Notes: generated by a model from the sequence alone, not told the origin. A stretch of DNA of 64,000 nt from Streptomyces sp. NRRL S-37 (GCF_000721605.1 NZ_JOIZ01000019.1:378770-442769), one strand, 5' to 3'; counted from the stretch's first letter, positions 42,878 to 55,741 are shown. Translations and numbers: made by a program.

Positions 42878-43450
42878 TCACGGGTGTGACAGCTGCCCGG
42901 TCCCGCCCCGCCGGCGTATTCGAGCCTGTGTCCGCTGGGCGGCCCGCTGCTGACGGCGGGCGCGGCGCCGCTCGCGCCGCAGGGCCCGCGCGGTGCTGCT
43001 GGGCGCGGACACCACGCCATTGCGCTGATTCCAGACCTGACGGGTCACCCAGACGTCCAGGACTCCCCAGGTCGCCAGGATCGTACTGACGACACTGCTG
43101 ATGACCATGGGGAACGCCAGCCAGGACTCGGCCAGCGTGCACAGGAAGGCCACCATGGCCTGAATCAGCGTCACCGAGATGACGAGCACCGCCCGCACGG
43201 CCGCCGTCCGCACCGGATCCGGCAACCGGCGCCGCCGGGCCGGCTCCTCGACCCACAGCGGCCGGTAGGAGGCCTTCCTGCCGGACCCGCCTGTGCTCCC
43301 TCCGCTCTCCCGCGCCGCGGCGCCGCGTGCGCCGGCCGGTCCGCGCCCGGACGCGGCTGCACCGGGTCCGGGCGCCCCGGCATCCGACCGCGTCGTCACC
43401 TGCGCCGCCGCGCCCTCCTCGGGCGCCTCGCGCCGCTCCGCCGTGCCCAT
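42878..43450 (-). CDS. Conserved hypothetical membrane protein
   Basis: The 190-residue protein has a long disordered N-terminus rich in Gly, Ala and Arg, two membrane helices (VRAVLVISVTLIQAMVAFLC and AFPMVISSVVSTILATWGVL), and a basic C-terminus (ALRRERRRARRQQRAAQR). ATG 43450 is chosen: GGGGAG lies ten bases upstream, whereas the start at 43486 has none. The function is unknown. It is divergent from cvnA. Confidence 0.7.
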   Translation of the reverse strand: MGTAERREAPEEGAAAQVTTRSDAGAPGPGAAASGRGPAGARGAAARESGGSTGGSGRKASYRPLWVEEPARRRRLPDPVRTAAVRAVLVISVTLIQAMVAFLCTLAESWLAFPMVISSVVSTILATWGVLDVWVTRQVWNQRNGVVSAPSSTARALRRERRRARRQQRAAQRTQARIRRRGGTGQLSHP

Positions 43451-43868
43451 CAACGTGTCACTCCCCACCGCCAGCAGACCGCTCACTCGTGTCCGAAGAC
43501 CCGGTTCTCCAGTGGCTGCCCGGCTTGCGCCGTTCTACGCCGCCCAGGTGCGGGCCACGGCTCTTGTGGCCGATTCCGCCCCCATTTCCCACAGAGAAGG
43601 ACGAACGGCACGTCGTGAAGATTCCCGGTCGGGAAAGAAACCGGCCAACCGTCCTCTCCTGTCCCGGAGACCGGCTCCGGGAAGGTGCCCCCGGTTCCGG
43701 TGGGCAATCTCCCGCAATGCCCGGACAACTCCCCATCTCCCGCCCCTGGTACGGAACTACAGCTTCCGGACGGCTCTTCGAGTTCGCCCCGGCGCGGTAG
43801 TAGGCTCGCGCCGTTTGTTGACGCACATGTGTACCCCCGGCCGGTCGGGGGCCGAGCTGGGGGAGGCC
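43451..43868 (+). other. 418-base divergent region before the conservon
   Basis: The gap should hold promoters in both directions. For cvnA I see a weak TTCGAG (43777-43782) with TAGGCT (43801-43806) 18 bases on. A 5' UTR hairpin follows, CCCCCG (43834-43839) with CGGGGG (43846-43851), ten bases before the GGGAGG ribosome site. No gene is evident; the long frame continuing from cvnA has a non-coding composition here. Confidence 0.4.
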
Positions 43869-46862
43869 ATGCGCTTTCGCGGGAAGTCCATCCGCCGGAA
43901 GATCGTGGCGCTGCTTCTCGTGCCGCTGTTGTCCCTGACGACGATCTGGGCCTTCACCACGGTGCTCACGGGCCGCGAGGCAAGCCACCTCTTCGACGTG
44001 TCGTCGGTGATGGAGGAAGTCGGCTACCCCGTCGAGGACACCGTCCGCGTCCTCCAGCAGGAACGCCGGCAGACCCTCGTCCATCTCGCCGACCCCCGCG
44101 CCTCCGACGGCCTCGCCGCACTCCGGCGCAGTCGCGCCGCCACCGACGACGCGGTCGCCGCCGTCCGCAGAAGCGCGACGGACACCGATGTGCGCGAGGC
44201 CATGCACGGGGACTCCGACGAACTGGGCGCGGTACTGGACTCCTTCGAGGGCATCGAGTCCCTGCGCCGCAGCGTCGAGGACGGCACCGTCAACCGCTCC
44301 CAGGCCCTCGACCTCTACAACCGGCTGATCGACCCGTGCTACATCCTGCTGGCCAGTCTGCACGTGGTCGACGACGTCGAGCTCGACAAGCAGTACCGCG
44401 CCCTGGTCGGTCTGGCCCGCGCCCGCGAACTGCTCTCCCGCGAGGACGCCCTGCTCGGCTCCGCCCTGATCGTCGGCGAACTGTCCCGTGCCGAAGTGCG
44501 AGAGATCTCCGACCTCGTGGCCCAGCGCACCCTGATGTACGACTCCGGTCTGCCGCAGCTCCCCGCGTCCGAACGCGACCGCTACGAGACCTTCTGGAAG
44601 AACGCCGCGTCCGCCCCGCTGCGCGTCGGCGAGGAGGCGGCCGTCTCCTCCGGCGCCGGGGAGCCCCGCGGGATCACGGCCAAGAGCTGGGACATCGCCG
44701 CCGGCAATGTGCTCTCCGAACTCGGCACCCTCAACGACCAAGCCGCCGACCGCTACCAGGACCGCGTCCGCCCCGTCGCCATGGGCGTCATCACCCAGGC
44801 CGTCATCGCCGGTGTCCTTGGACTGATCGCCCTCGTGGTCTCCCTCGTCCTCTCCATGCGCGTGGGCCGCGGACTCGTCCGGGACCTCCGGAAGCTGCGC
44901 CTGGAGGCCCATGAGGCGTCCGGTGTGCGGCTGCCCAGCGTGATGCGCCGCCTCTCGGCGGGCGAACAGGTCGACGTCGAGACCGAGGTCCCGCGCCTGG
45001 AGTACGACAAGAACGAGATGGGAGAGGTGGGCCAGGCCCTCAACACCCTCCAGCGCGCCGCCGTGGAGGCCGCCGTCAAGCAGGCCGAACTGCGCGCCGG
45101 TGTCTCCGAGGTGTTCGTCAACCTCGCCCGCCGCAGCCAGGTCCTGCTGCACAAGCAGCTCACCCTGCTGGACACCATGGAACGCCGGACCGAGGACACC
45201 GAGGAACTCGCCGACCTGTTCCGGCTGGACCACCTCACCACCCGCATGCGCCGGCACGCCGAGGGCCTGGTGATCCTCTCCGGCGCCGCACCCTCCCGGC
45301 AGTGGCGCAAGCCCGTCCAGCTCATGGACGTCGTACGCGCCTCCGTCGCCGAGGTCGAGGACTACGAACGCATCGAGGTCCGTCGGCTGCCGAGGGTCGC
45401 CGTCACCGGCCCGGCCGTCGCCGACCTCACCCACCTCGTGGCCGAACTGCTGGAGAACGCCACGGTGTTCTCCCCGCCGCACACCGCCGTCCAGGTCCTC
45501 GGCGAGCGCGTGGCCAACGGCTTCACCCTGGAGATCCACGACCGCGGGCTCGGCATGACGGCCGACGCCCTCCTGGACGCCAACCTCAGACTCGCCGAGA
45601 CCCCCGAGTTCGAACTCTCCGACACCGACCGGCTCGGACTGTTCGTGGTCAGCCGCCTTGCCCAGCGCCAGAACGTCCGGGTCTCCCTGCAGCCCTCCCC
45701 GTACGGCGGCACCACAGCGGTCGTCTTCATCCCCGACGCGCTGCTGACGGACGACGTCCCGGACACCAACGGCGTCGGGTTCCGCCTCGACCGCCCCCGG
45801 CGCTCCACGGACCGCGAACCGGAGGAGAGCCGCCGCGCCGCGCTCTCCCAGGTGCCCGTACAGCTGCCCCGGCTCCCCGCCTCGCTGCTGGACGGGCCGG
45901 TCGAACTGGAGACCCCCGTCGACCTGGACGCGCTCGACGGCTTCCCCGGTGCCCTGGGCGCCGAGGACAGCCGGCGCGGCGGCCTCTTCAGCCCCCGACG
46001 CTCCCTCACCGGCACCCAGGAGGAGCGGCCCGGCCACGAGTACCATCAGCAGACCCCCGACACGCCCGAGGGCGCGGACCCGGGCGGGAACGACGGGAGT
46101 GCCCCGGTCCCGCTGACCCGCAGGGGAGCACCCAAGCTGGTCAGCTCCCACGGGCGTCCGGTCCGCGACGCACGTGCCCGCGCGGAGCGCACGGACGAGG
46201 AGGACACGCCCGCCGCCTCCACCCGGCCCGACCTGGAAGCAGCGTCTCCGCTGCCCGCCCGCCGCCGCGGTGAGGACCCCGCGGGACGCCGGGGTCCCGG
46301 CCGCCCGGGCGCGGAGGCACCGTCCCCGCTCCCCGCACGCCGCCGCACCGAACGGCTCTCCTCCGACGCCGAGCGCGAACAGCCGGACGCGGAGTCACTG
46401 CCTCCGCTGCCCGCCCGCCGACGGAGCCCCGGCCCCTCCCGCCCCGGGACCGGAGCCGAGGACCGGAGCGACACTCCGGCGCCCTCCGGCCCCGCGCGCG
46501 ACGACCGGCCGGATCCTCCTGACGGCCTGCCCCAGCGCACCCGCCGCCCCGCCGTCGCGGCGAGCGGCCCCGACGACCCCTCGTCGGCCGCGGACGGCAC
46601 GGACACCGACGCCGTACGGCCCGACGGCGGATCGCTGCCCCGGCGTGTACGGCAGGCCAGCCTCGCCCCGCAGCTCAAGCGCAGTGCCGAACCCCGGAAC
46701 GAGAACAGGGCCCGGCCCGTTGAACGGGATGCCGACGAAGTCCGCAGCCGCATGGCCTCGCTCCAGCGCGGCTGGCAGCGCGGCCGCGAGGAGAACGCCG
46801 CCGGCGACGAAGCCGACAGCGGCACAGCACCACGACGAACGAACAAGGGGGACGGTCGATGA
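43869..46862 (+). CDS. cvnA: Conservon sensor kinase-like protein CvnA
   Basis: The 997-residue protein has TM1 (about 10-31), an extracellular nitrate-sensor-like helical domain (about 35-295), TM2 (about 302-324), HAMP, and a histidine-kinase-like HATPase_c domain (N-box ELLENATVFSPP near 526, G1 box EIHDRGLGMTADALLDAN). A long disordered tail follows, with PLPARRR three times near residues 794, 820 and 844. Conservon CvnA proteins signal with CvnB, CvnC and the GTPase CvnD. GGGAGG precedes ATG 43869. The stop overlaps cvnB (ATGA). Confidence 0.9.
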   Translation: MRFRGKSIRRKIVALLLVPLLSLTTIWAFTTVLTGREASHLFDVSSVMEEVGYPVEDTVRVLQQERRQTLVHLADPRASDGLAALRRSRAATDDAVAAVRRSATDTDVREAMHGDSDELGAVLDSFEGIESLRRSVEDGTVNRSQALDLYNRLIDPCYILLASLHVVDDVELDKQYRALVGLARARELLSREDALLGSALIVGELSRAEVREISDLVAQRTLMYDSGLPQLPASERDRYETFWKNAASAPLRVGEEAAVSSGAGEPRGITAKSWDIAAGNVLSELGTLNDQAADRYQDRVRPVAMGVITQAVIAGVLGLIALVVSLVLSMRVGRGLVRDLRKLRLEAHEASGVRLPSVMRRLSAGEQVDVETEVPRLEYDKNEMGEVGQALNTLQRAAVEAAVKQAELRAGVSEVFVNLARRSQVLLHKQLTLLDTMERRTEDTEELADLFRLDHLTTRMRRHAEGLVILSGAAPSRQWRKPVQLMDVVRASVAEVEDYERIEVRRLPRVAVTGPAVADLTHLVAELLENATVFSPPHTAVQVLGERVANGFTLEIHDRGLGMTADALLDANLRLAETPEFELSDTDRLGLFVVSRLAQRQNVRVSLQPSPYGGTTAVVFIPDALLTDDVPDTNGVGFRLDRPRRSTDREPEESRRAALSQVPVQLPRLPASLLDGPVELETPVDLDALDGFPGALGAEDSRRGGLFSPRRSLTGTQEERPGHEYHQQTPDTPEGADPGGNDGSAPVPLTRRGAPKLVSSHGRPVRDARARAERTDEEDTPAASTRPDLEAASPLPARRRGEDPAGRRGPGRPGAEAPSPLPARRRTERLSSDAEREQPDAESLPPLPARRRSPGPSRPGTGAEDRSDTPAPSGPARDDRPDPPDGLPQRTRRPAVAASGPDDPSSAADGTDTDAVRPDGGSLPRRVRQASLAPQLKRSAEPRNENRARPVERDADEVRSRMASLQRGWQRGREENAAGDEADSGTAPRRTNKGDGR

Positions 46863-47293
46863 CCGCACCGAGGGCCACCGGCCACACCACGACCGACAAG
46901 AGCGAGCTGAACTGGCTCCTCGACGACCTGGTGGACCGCGTCGCCAGCATCCGCAAGGCAATCGTGCTCTCCGGCGACGGTCTGCCCACGGGCGCGTCGA
47001 AGGACCTCACCCGGGAGGACAGCGAGCATCTGGCCGCCGTCGCCTCCGGTTTCCACAGCCTCGCCAAGGGCGTGGGCCGCCACTTCGAGGCCGGCGACGT
47101 CCGGCAGACCGTCGTCGAACTCGACGAGGCGTTCCTCTTCGTCACCGCCGCCGGTGACGGCAGTTGCCTCGCCGTCCTCGCGGACGCCGATTCGGACGTC
47201 GGACAGGTCGCCTACGAGATGACGCTCCTCGTGAAGCGGGTCGGTGTGCATCTGGGTACCGCTCCGCGCACCGATCTGCCCTCGGGCGGGTAG
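46859..47293 (+). CDS. cvnB: Roadblock/LC7 protein CvnB
   Basis: This 144-residue protein has the roadblock/LC7 fold found in all conservons: LNWLLDDLVDRVASIRKAIV, LSGDGLPTGASKDLTRED, and VVELDEAFLFVTAAGDGSCL. It presumably modulates the nucleotide cycle of the GTPase CvnD, as roadblock proteins do for MglA-type GTPases (family knowledge). It overlaps cvnA by four bases and lies nine bases before cvnC. Confidence 0.93.
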   Translation: MTAPRATGHTTTDKSELNWLLDDLVDRVASIRKAIVLSGDGLPTGASKDLTREDSEHLAAVASGFHSLAKGVGRHFEAGDVRQTVVELDEAFLFVTAAGDGSCLAVLADADSDVGQVAYEMTLLVKRVGVHLGTAPRTDLPSGG

Positions 47294-47302
47294 TGGGATG
47301 AC

Positions 47303-47698
47303 ATGAGCGCTGACGGTCAGGGCAGGAGCCACTGGTTCGACGACGAGGCCGGACCGGTCGTCCGTCCGTACGCCATGACGCGGGGCCGCACCACCAGTGC
47401 GGCCCAGCACCGCCTCGACCTGATCGCGGTGGTCGTCACGGAGCCGCACGCGGGCGATCCGGAGGACGATCCGACGCTCTCTCCGGAGCACGTGGACATC
47501 GTCGAACTGTGCCGCGACACCTCGCAGACGGTCGCCGAACTCTCCGCCGAACTCGATCTGCCGATCGGAGTGGTCCGGGTCCTCGTCGGAGACCTCGTGG
47601 AATCGGAATGGGTCCATGTGAACCGGCCGGTACCCCCGGCCGAGCTGCCGGACGAGAGTATTCTGCGCGACGTGATCAACGGCCTCCGGGCGCTGTGA
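47303..47698 (+). CDS. cvnC: DUF742 protein CvnC
   Basis: The 131-residue DUF742 protein has VRPYAMTRGRTTSAAQHRLD at the N-terminus. A winged-HTH-like part follows (VDIVELCRDTSQTVAELSAE, then LDLPIGVVRVLVGDLVESEW), and the end is DESILRDVINGLRAL. All conservons carry this subunit upstream of cvnD. Here a large 5-oxoprolinase gene separates it from cvnD by 3.7 kb. Confidence 0.92.
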   Translation: MSADGQGRSHWFDDEAGPVVRPYAMTRGRTTSAAQHRLDLIAVVVTEPHAGDPEDDPTLSPEHVDIVELCRDTSQTVAELSAELDLPIGVVRVLVGDLVESEWVHVNRPVPPAELPDESILRDVINGLRAL

Positions 47699-47722
47699 CC
47701 GGCGCGGAAGCGGGGTACTGAC

Positions 47723-51386
<3,664 letters not shown>

Positions 51387-51406
<20 letters not shown>

Positions 51407-51992
51407 GCGCGGCAAGCCCCCGGTCGAGCCCGTCACGCTCAAGATCCTGGTGGCCGGCGGCTTCGGGGTGGGCAAGACCACGCTCGTCGGCGCGGTCAGC
51501 GAGATCAGGCCGCTGCGCACCGAGGAACTCCTCACCGAGGCCGGGCGCCCGGTCGACGACACCTCCGGTGTGGAAGCGAAGAACACCACCACCGTGGCCA
51601 TGGACTTCGGCCGCATCACGCTCCGCGAGGACCTGGTGCTGTACCTCTTCGGCACGCCCGGCCAGGAGCGGTTCTGGTTCATGTGGGACGAGCTGTCCGA
51701 GGGCGCCCTCGGAGCCGTCGTCCTCGCCGACACCCGGCGTCTGGAGGACTGTTTCGCGGCCATCGACTACTTCGAGCGGCGTGCCATCCCGTTCCTGGTC
51801 GGCGTCAACTGCTTCGAGGGGGCCGCGCGCTACCCGGCCGACGCCGTCCGCCGTGCCCTCGACCTCGACGACCACGTACCGCTGCTGATGTGCGACGCGC
51901 GGGACCGCGAGTCGGTCAAGGAGACCCTCATCGGCGTCGTCCAGCACGCCATGGCCCAGTCCGCCCAGCGACGCCAGACGGTCACCACCTGA
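51387..51992 (+). CDS. cvnD: Conservon GTPase CvnD (MglA/Rab-like)
   Basis: The 201-residue small GTPase has G1 [10 protein letters not shown] (Lys30), G3 [20 protein letters not shown], and a degenerate G4 in LVGVNCFEG (NxxD replaced). CvnD proteins couple CvnA sensing to unknown downstream targets. AGGAG at 51373-51377 gives a normal ribosome site for ATG 51387. The start overlaps the end of the oxoprolinase gene by 20 bases. A hairpin follows the stop. Confidence 0.92.
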
Positions 51993-52260
51993 CACGCCGG
52001 CAAACCCGCGGCCCGTACTCCCGCCGACCGGAGCACGGGCCGCGGCGTGGAGAGCGACGCAGCGCGCGCGTGGCGAGCCCCGCCGCGCAGGCGGCGCCCA
52101 GGCAGGTCGTCGTACGTCCGGTGGGGTCGCCGAGCTGCAGACCGATGCCGACCAGCAGAAACGAGACGATCAGGATCGCCGTGCCCGACTCGCCGAGCCC
52201 CTGGGGCCTGATCGTTTGGATCACCCCGCTCGGGTCGGCCGAAAACGCACCGTGTCTCAC
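51982..52260 (-). CDS. Possible small membrane protein
   Basis: A 92-residue frame contains the plausible membrane stretch GTAILIVSFLLVGIGLQLGD followed by a second weakly hydrophobic part. The C-terminal third is encoded by the hairpin at 52006-52045 and overlaps cvnD by eleven bases, which argues against it. GTG 52224 would be an alternative start. I see no convincing ribosome site. Confidence 0.3.
   Translation of the reverse strand: MRHGAFSADPSGVIQTIRPQGLGESGTAILIVSFLLVGIGLQLGDPTGRTTTCLGAACAAGLATRALRRSPRRGPCSGRREYGPRVCRRVRW
52006..52045 (+). terminator. Hairpin terminator after cvnD
   Basis: CCGCGGCCCGT (52006-52016) pairs with ACGGGCCGCGG (52035-52045) over an 18-base loop, starting 14 bases after the cvnD stop. 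Apart from this and the doubtful small frame on the minus strand, I see nothing in 51993-52443. Confidence 0.55.
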
Positions 52261-52443
52261 AGCCGGCCTGATCCAGACGACGGGCCCTGGCCCAGGGGCT
52301 TCCGGCCGGCTCCTCCCGCGGACGTGCGCCGTCCTCAGCCGTCGCGGACAGTGGAAGACAGGAAGGAGCGTTCCGCGAGTGGCCGGCCCGGACGGATGTC
52401 GCGCCGAATGTCCCGCACGAGCTCACGAGAAGGGTGATCCGCC

Positions 52444-52746
52444 ATGGCAGCCACCCCCGTCATGCAACTGCCCGTCATCAGCGAATGCGCGGCCGAGGGC
52501 TGCGCCTACAACCACGACCACACGTGCCACGCCGCGGCGATCACCGTGGGGGACCTCGACAGTCCCGTCTGCGACACGTTCATGGGCGCCGACCTCGAGG
52601 GCGGTGAGCCGTCGACCACCGGCAGGGTCGGCGCCTGCAAGATGGCCGACTGCCGGCACAACAGCGGGCTCGAGTGCCACGCCCCGGCCGTCACCGTCGG
52701 CTACGAACACGAGCAGGTGGACTGCCTCACCTACGCGCGGAAGTGA
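52444..52746 (+). CDS. DUF1540 metal-binding-type protein
   Basis: The 100-residue protein consists of two DUF1540 units, each with spaced cysteines and a histidine: CAAEGCAYNHDHTCHAAAIT and CKMADCRHNSGLECHAPAVT. The spacing suggests zinc or another metal. The ribosome site is GAAGGG before ATG 52444. Short DUF1540 proteins are common in Actinobacteria and Firmicutes. No function is established. Confidence 0.88.
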   Translation: MAATPVMQLPVISECAAEGCAYNHDHTCHAAAITVGDLDSPVCDTFMGADLEGGEPSTTGRVGACKMADCRHNSGLECHAPAVTVGYEHEQVDCLTYARK

Positions 52747-52791
52747 ACACGCACGCCGGGTCACCTCCGGCACGTGAAGCGAGCAGCGTCC

Positions 52792-52842
52792 CACCGGCGG
52801 CACCGCACGCCCCCTCGGACGGAGCGCGCGGCGCCGCCGGTG
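52792..52842. terminator. Hairpin between the convergent DUF1540 and propeller genes
   Basis: CACCGGCGGC (52792-52801) pairs with GCCGCCGGTG (52833-52842), with further GC pairing possible inside. It lies between two convergent stops. Confidence 0.45.
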
Positions 52843-52857
52843 CCGGGGCGGGGCGCG

Positions 52858-53982
52858 TCAGTAGAAGCGGCGGATGAAGACGTCGGGCCTGCCGTTGGTG
52901 TCGCCGGGCACGATGCCGTCGGCCGCGGACTGGAAGACCACGTCGCGCCCACCGGCGCTGACAGCGTCGGGGCCGGCCGAGGCAGGCTGGTCCGAGACGG
53001 TCTCGCCGGTGCCCGTCCGCAGGTCGCGCAGTGCGAGCGACGGCCCGGCGGTGCCGTTCGGGGCATACAGGAGATAGCGGCCGGTGGGGTCGATGGCCAC
53101 GCCCCGGGCGTTCGGCACGTGGTCCGCGGTGCCCGTCTCCAGGTCGTGGACGTAGGTGTCGTCGCCCACGAGGCAGACGACCTTCCTGCCGTCCTCGCTG
53201 AGCTGGACGAGCGTCGCTTCCGCGGACGGACCTTCGATCGGGCCGGAGGTGGTGCCGTTGGTCCGCTCCCATACGAAGACGTCATGCGCCCGACCGTCCT
53301 GATAGGCGACGAGGCGGCCGTCACCGCTGATGGACTGCGCGGGCGAGACGTAGTGCTCGAACTCGGCGATGGTCTCCACGGAGTCGGGCCCCTCGACACT
53401 GACGCGCTGCCTGGGCACGACACCCGACCCTGACCTGTTGTGGCCGGAGGCGGCGATGTAGCGGCCGTCCCCGCTCAACGACGGCGGAGTGTCGCAGATG
53501 AGCACGCAGCGGGTGAACGAGCTCCCTCCTGAGCGCACTTGGTGGATGCGGATGTGGACGAAGTCCATGTACCACTCCGACCAGGCGACGTATTCGCCGT
53601 CACCGCTGAGCGTCGGCCGACCGGAAGGCCTGTGATACCCCAATTGCTCGATCTGCCCGGTCCGCTGGTCGCGGATGTACACCCGCTTGTCCGCGGTGCC
53701 GTCGGACACGAGGTTCGTCGCCGTCGACACGAAGACGACACGGCTGCCGTCGGTCGTGATCGAGGCGTCGACGGAGTCGCCGTCGGCCTGGGTGCCGTCG
53801 GGTGCGGCACTGATCCTTTCGACACCGGCCCCACTTCCCCGGACGGCGCCCGCCGCGGCCGCGGGCTGTCCGGCCGCGGCGGGTGTCGCCTGGGACAGAG
53901 CCGTGACCGCGCAGACAGCGACCGCCACGCTCCAGGCGGCGCGCACACGTCTGTTGGTTCCCCGGTTCGCATCGACGCCCAT
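52858..53982 (-). CDS. Secreted TolB/WD40-like beta-propeller protein
   Basis: This 374-residue protein has a signal peptide (about 1-38, WSVAVAVCAVTALSQATPAA). Repeated units follow of the type LSGDGRYIAAS, ISGDGRLVAYQDGR, LSEDGRKVVCL and IDPTGRYLLYAP, as in PD40/TolB propellers. Cysteines CVLICDTPP may form a disulfide. No enzyme motif is visible. ATG 53982 with a GGGGGGGGGGAA run just upstream is preferred over the start at 54084. Confidence 0.82.
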   Translation of the reverse strand: MGVDANRGTNRRVRAAWSVAVAVCAVTALSQATPAAAGQPAAAAGAVRGSGAGVERISAAPDGTQADGDSVDASITTDGSRVVFVSTATNLVSDGTADKRVYIRDQRTGQIEQLGYHRPSGRPTLSGDGEYVAWSEWYMDFVHIRIHQVRSGGSSFTRCVLICDTPPSLSGDGRYIAASGHNRSGSGVVPRQRVSVEGPDSVETIAEFEHYVSPAQSISGDGRLVAYQDGRAHDVFVWERTNGTTSGPIEGPSAEATLVQLSEDGRKVVCLVGDDTYVHDLETGTADHVPNARGVAIDPTGRYLLYAPNGTAGPSLALRDLRTGTGETVSDQPASAGPDAVSAGGRDVVFQSAADGIVPGDTNGRPDVFIRRFY

Positions 53983-54350
53983 GTTCCCCCCCCCGAACTG
54001 TCGTCTCGCCCCCGGCACCCCACCGAGGGCCACCAGCATGCAACCGTGACGGTGTTGTGGGGTCAACGAGTCAATGCGCCACATGACGTGCTCAAGGGAT
54101 GTTTTCGGTCATCGGTTGCTCCGTGGGTGCCGTGTGTTCTCGGCGGGAAGGAAGGCGGGCCGGGGCAAGGTTCTCCGGGGTGCGGACCGGTGCCCCGCAC
54201 CGGCGGCCACAGGGGGGCGTCAAGGTCGCCGGCCGCAACGGTTGTCGGCCACCCGGCCGGAAGTTCCACTTCCGCGGCGGCGCGGGTACTCGGCTCCTTC
54301 GGCGGCGAATCCTTCCCCGGAAGAGCCGTCTCCTGATAAATGCAGGAGAC
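53983..54350 (+). other. 368-base divergent region before the VanX-like gene
   Basis: No gene is visible. An inverted repeat CGGAAGT-TCC-ACTTCCG lies at 54258-54274. It overlaps a possible SigB-type promoter, GTTCC (54263-54267) and GGGTAC (54284-54289) with a 16-base spacer. The last 23 bases form a hairpin over the ribosome site (54328-54350). Confidence 0.35.
54328..54350 (+). promoter_or_regulatory. Hairpin covering the ribosome site of the VanX-like gene
   Basis: GTCTCCTG (54328-54335) pairs perfectly with CAGGAGAC (54343-54350) around ATAAATG. The AGGAG ribosome site is inside the right arm and the ATG follows immediately, so the folded form should block initiation. Confidence 0.5.
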
Positions 54351-55160
54351 ATGACACGATTCTCCCGCGCGACACGCGGTCTGGTCACCGCAGTCACCGC
54401 CCTGCTCGCCGCGACCGCCACCTCCGCCACCGCCCAGGCGAAGCCCGAACCCAAGGCGCCCCGCGACTTCGTGGCACTGAACAACGTGGATCCGACGATC
54501 ATCCAGGAGATCCGTTACTTCACCCCGCACAACTTCGTCGGCGAACCCGTCGACGGCTACCGGCAGCCGCTGTGCATCCTCACCCGCCCCGCCGCCGAGG
54601 CCCTCCACACGGCGCAACAGCAATTGCTGCGCCAGGGCTACTCCCTGAAGGTGTACGACTGCTATCGGCCGCAACGCGCGGTGGACCACTTCGTGCGCTG
54701 GGCCGAGGACCTCGACGACCAGAGCATGAAGGCCGAGTTCTACCCGGACGTCGACAAGACCCGGCTGTTCGCCGACGGCTACATCGCGGAGAAATCCGGC
54801 CACAGCCGTGGCTCGACCGTGGACCTCACCCTCGTGGAACTCCCCACGAAACCGACCAGGCCCTACCACCCCGGACAGCCCCTCACCCCCTGCTTCGCCC
54901 CCGAGGACGAAAGGTTCCCCGACACCTCCGTCGACATGGGCACCGGCTACGACTGCTTCGACACCCTCAGCCACACCCTCGACCCACGCGTCCAGGGCGA
55001 ACAACGCGCCAACCGGCTGCTCCTCAAGAGCACTCTGGAGGACCTCGGCTTCGTGAACCTCGCCGAGGAGTGGTGGCACTACACCTTCAAGCCGGAGGCC
55101 CACCCGGACACCTATTTCGACTTCCCGGTGTCCCGGAGGTCACTCACCGGCCACAACTGA
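54351..55160 (+). CDS. Secreted D-alanyl-D-alanine dipeptidase (VanX-like)
   Basis: The 269-residue protein carries a signal peptide (about 1-33, TAVTALLAATATSATAQAKP) and a VanX/DdpX zinc peptidase domain. The metal and catalytic residues are seen in SGHSRGSTVDLTL (SxHxxGxxxD) and EEWWHYTF (Glu general base and His). LKVYDCYRPQRAVDHFV supplies the transition-state arginine. VanX hydrolyses D-Ala-D-Ala; exported homologues recycle or defend cell-wall peptides. There are no vanHA genes nearby, so a resistance cassette is not indicated. Confidence 0.9.
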   Translation: MTRFSRATRGLVTAVTALLAATATSATAQAKPEPKAPRDFVALNNVDPTIIQEIRYFTPHNFVGEPVDGYRQPLCILTRPAAEALHTAQQQLLRQGYSLKVYDCYRPQRAVDHFVRWAEDLDDQSMKAEFYPDVDKTRLFADGYIAEKSGHSRGSTVDLTLVELPTKPTRPYHPGQPLTPCFAPEDERFPDTSVDMGTGYDCFDTLSHTLDPRVQGEQRANRLLLKSTLEDLGFVNLAEEWWHYTFKPEAHPDTYFDFPVSRRSLTGHN

Positions 55161-55204
55161 CCGGCCTCCGGAGACGTCCCACCGTGATCGGATACAGTCC
55201 GCGC

Positions 55205-55741
55205 GTGTCCGAAACTCATGCCATGGCCCCCAACGCCGCACCGGACTCACACTGTTCGAGCTGCGGCACGGCCTTCGGAGAGGGCGTCTCCGACTGGCCC
55301 CGCACCTGCCCCTCCTGCGGCACCGTCGCCTACCGCAACCCGCTGCCGGTCGCGGTCGCCCTCCAGCCCGTGTACGACACGCAGGGCACCGGCCTCGTCG
55401 TCATCACCCGCACCATCGCACCCGCGCGCGGGCGTACGGCCCTGCCCGGCGGCTACATCGACGACCGGGAGGACTGGCGCCAGGCCGTCGTCCGTGAACT
55501 CGAGGAAGAGACCGGTATCAGCGCGGCGAGCCGCGACGTACGGCTCGCCGACGCCATGAGCTCGCCCGACGGCCACCTGCTGCTGTTCGGACTCCTCCCG
55601 GAACGCCCCGCGGAAGACCTGCCGCCCTTCACCGCGACCGACGAGACCGAGGACCGCCACCTGCTGCGCCGCCCGGAGGAACTCGCCTTCCCCCTGCACA
55701 CCCTGGCCGCACGGGCCTGGTTCGAGGGCCGCTACATCTGA
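55205..55741 (+). CDS. NUDIX hydrolase with zinc ribbon
   Basis: The 178-residue protein has an N-terminal zinc ribbon (CSSCGTAFG and CPSCGTVAYRNP) and a complete NUDIX box GGYIDDREDWRQAVVRELEE followed by ETGI. The likely substrate is a nucleoside diphosphate derivative such as NADH, but it cannot be fixed from sequence. A TACAGT -10 (55193-55198) six bases before GTG 55205 suggests a leaderless mRNA. ATG 55223 is an alternative. The end overlaps the convergent GH31 gene by ten bases. Confidence 0.9.
   Translation: MSETHAMAPNAAPDSHCSSCGTAFGEGVSDWPRTCPSCGTVAYRNPLPVAVALQPVYDTQGTGLVVITRTIAPARGRTALPGGYIDDREDWRQAVVRELEEETGISAASRDVRLADAMSSPDGHLLLFGLLPERPAEDLPPFTATDETEDRHLLRRPEELAFPLHTLAARAWFEGRYI

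Noticed and set aside
43293..43868. N-terminal extension of CvnA
   Set aside because: It covers the divergent promoter region, has no domain and no ribosome site, while ATG 43869 has GGGAGG upstream.
54351..55160. Glycopeptide resistance cassette
   Set aside because: Only the VanX-like gene is present. There is no vanH, vanA or VanRS pair, and the protein has an export signal.
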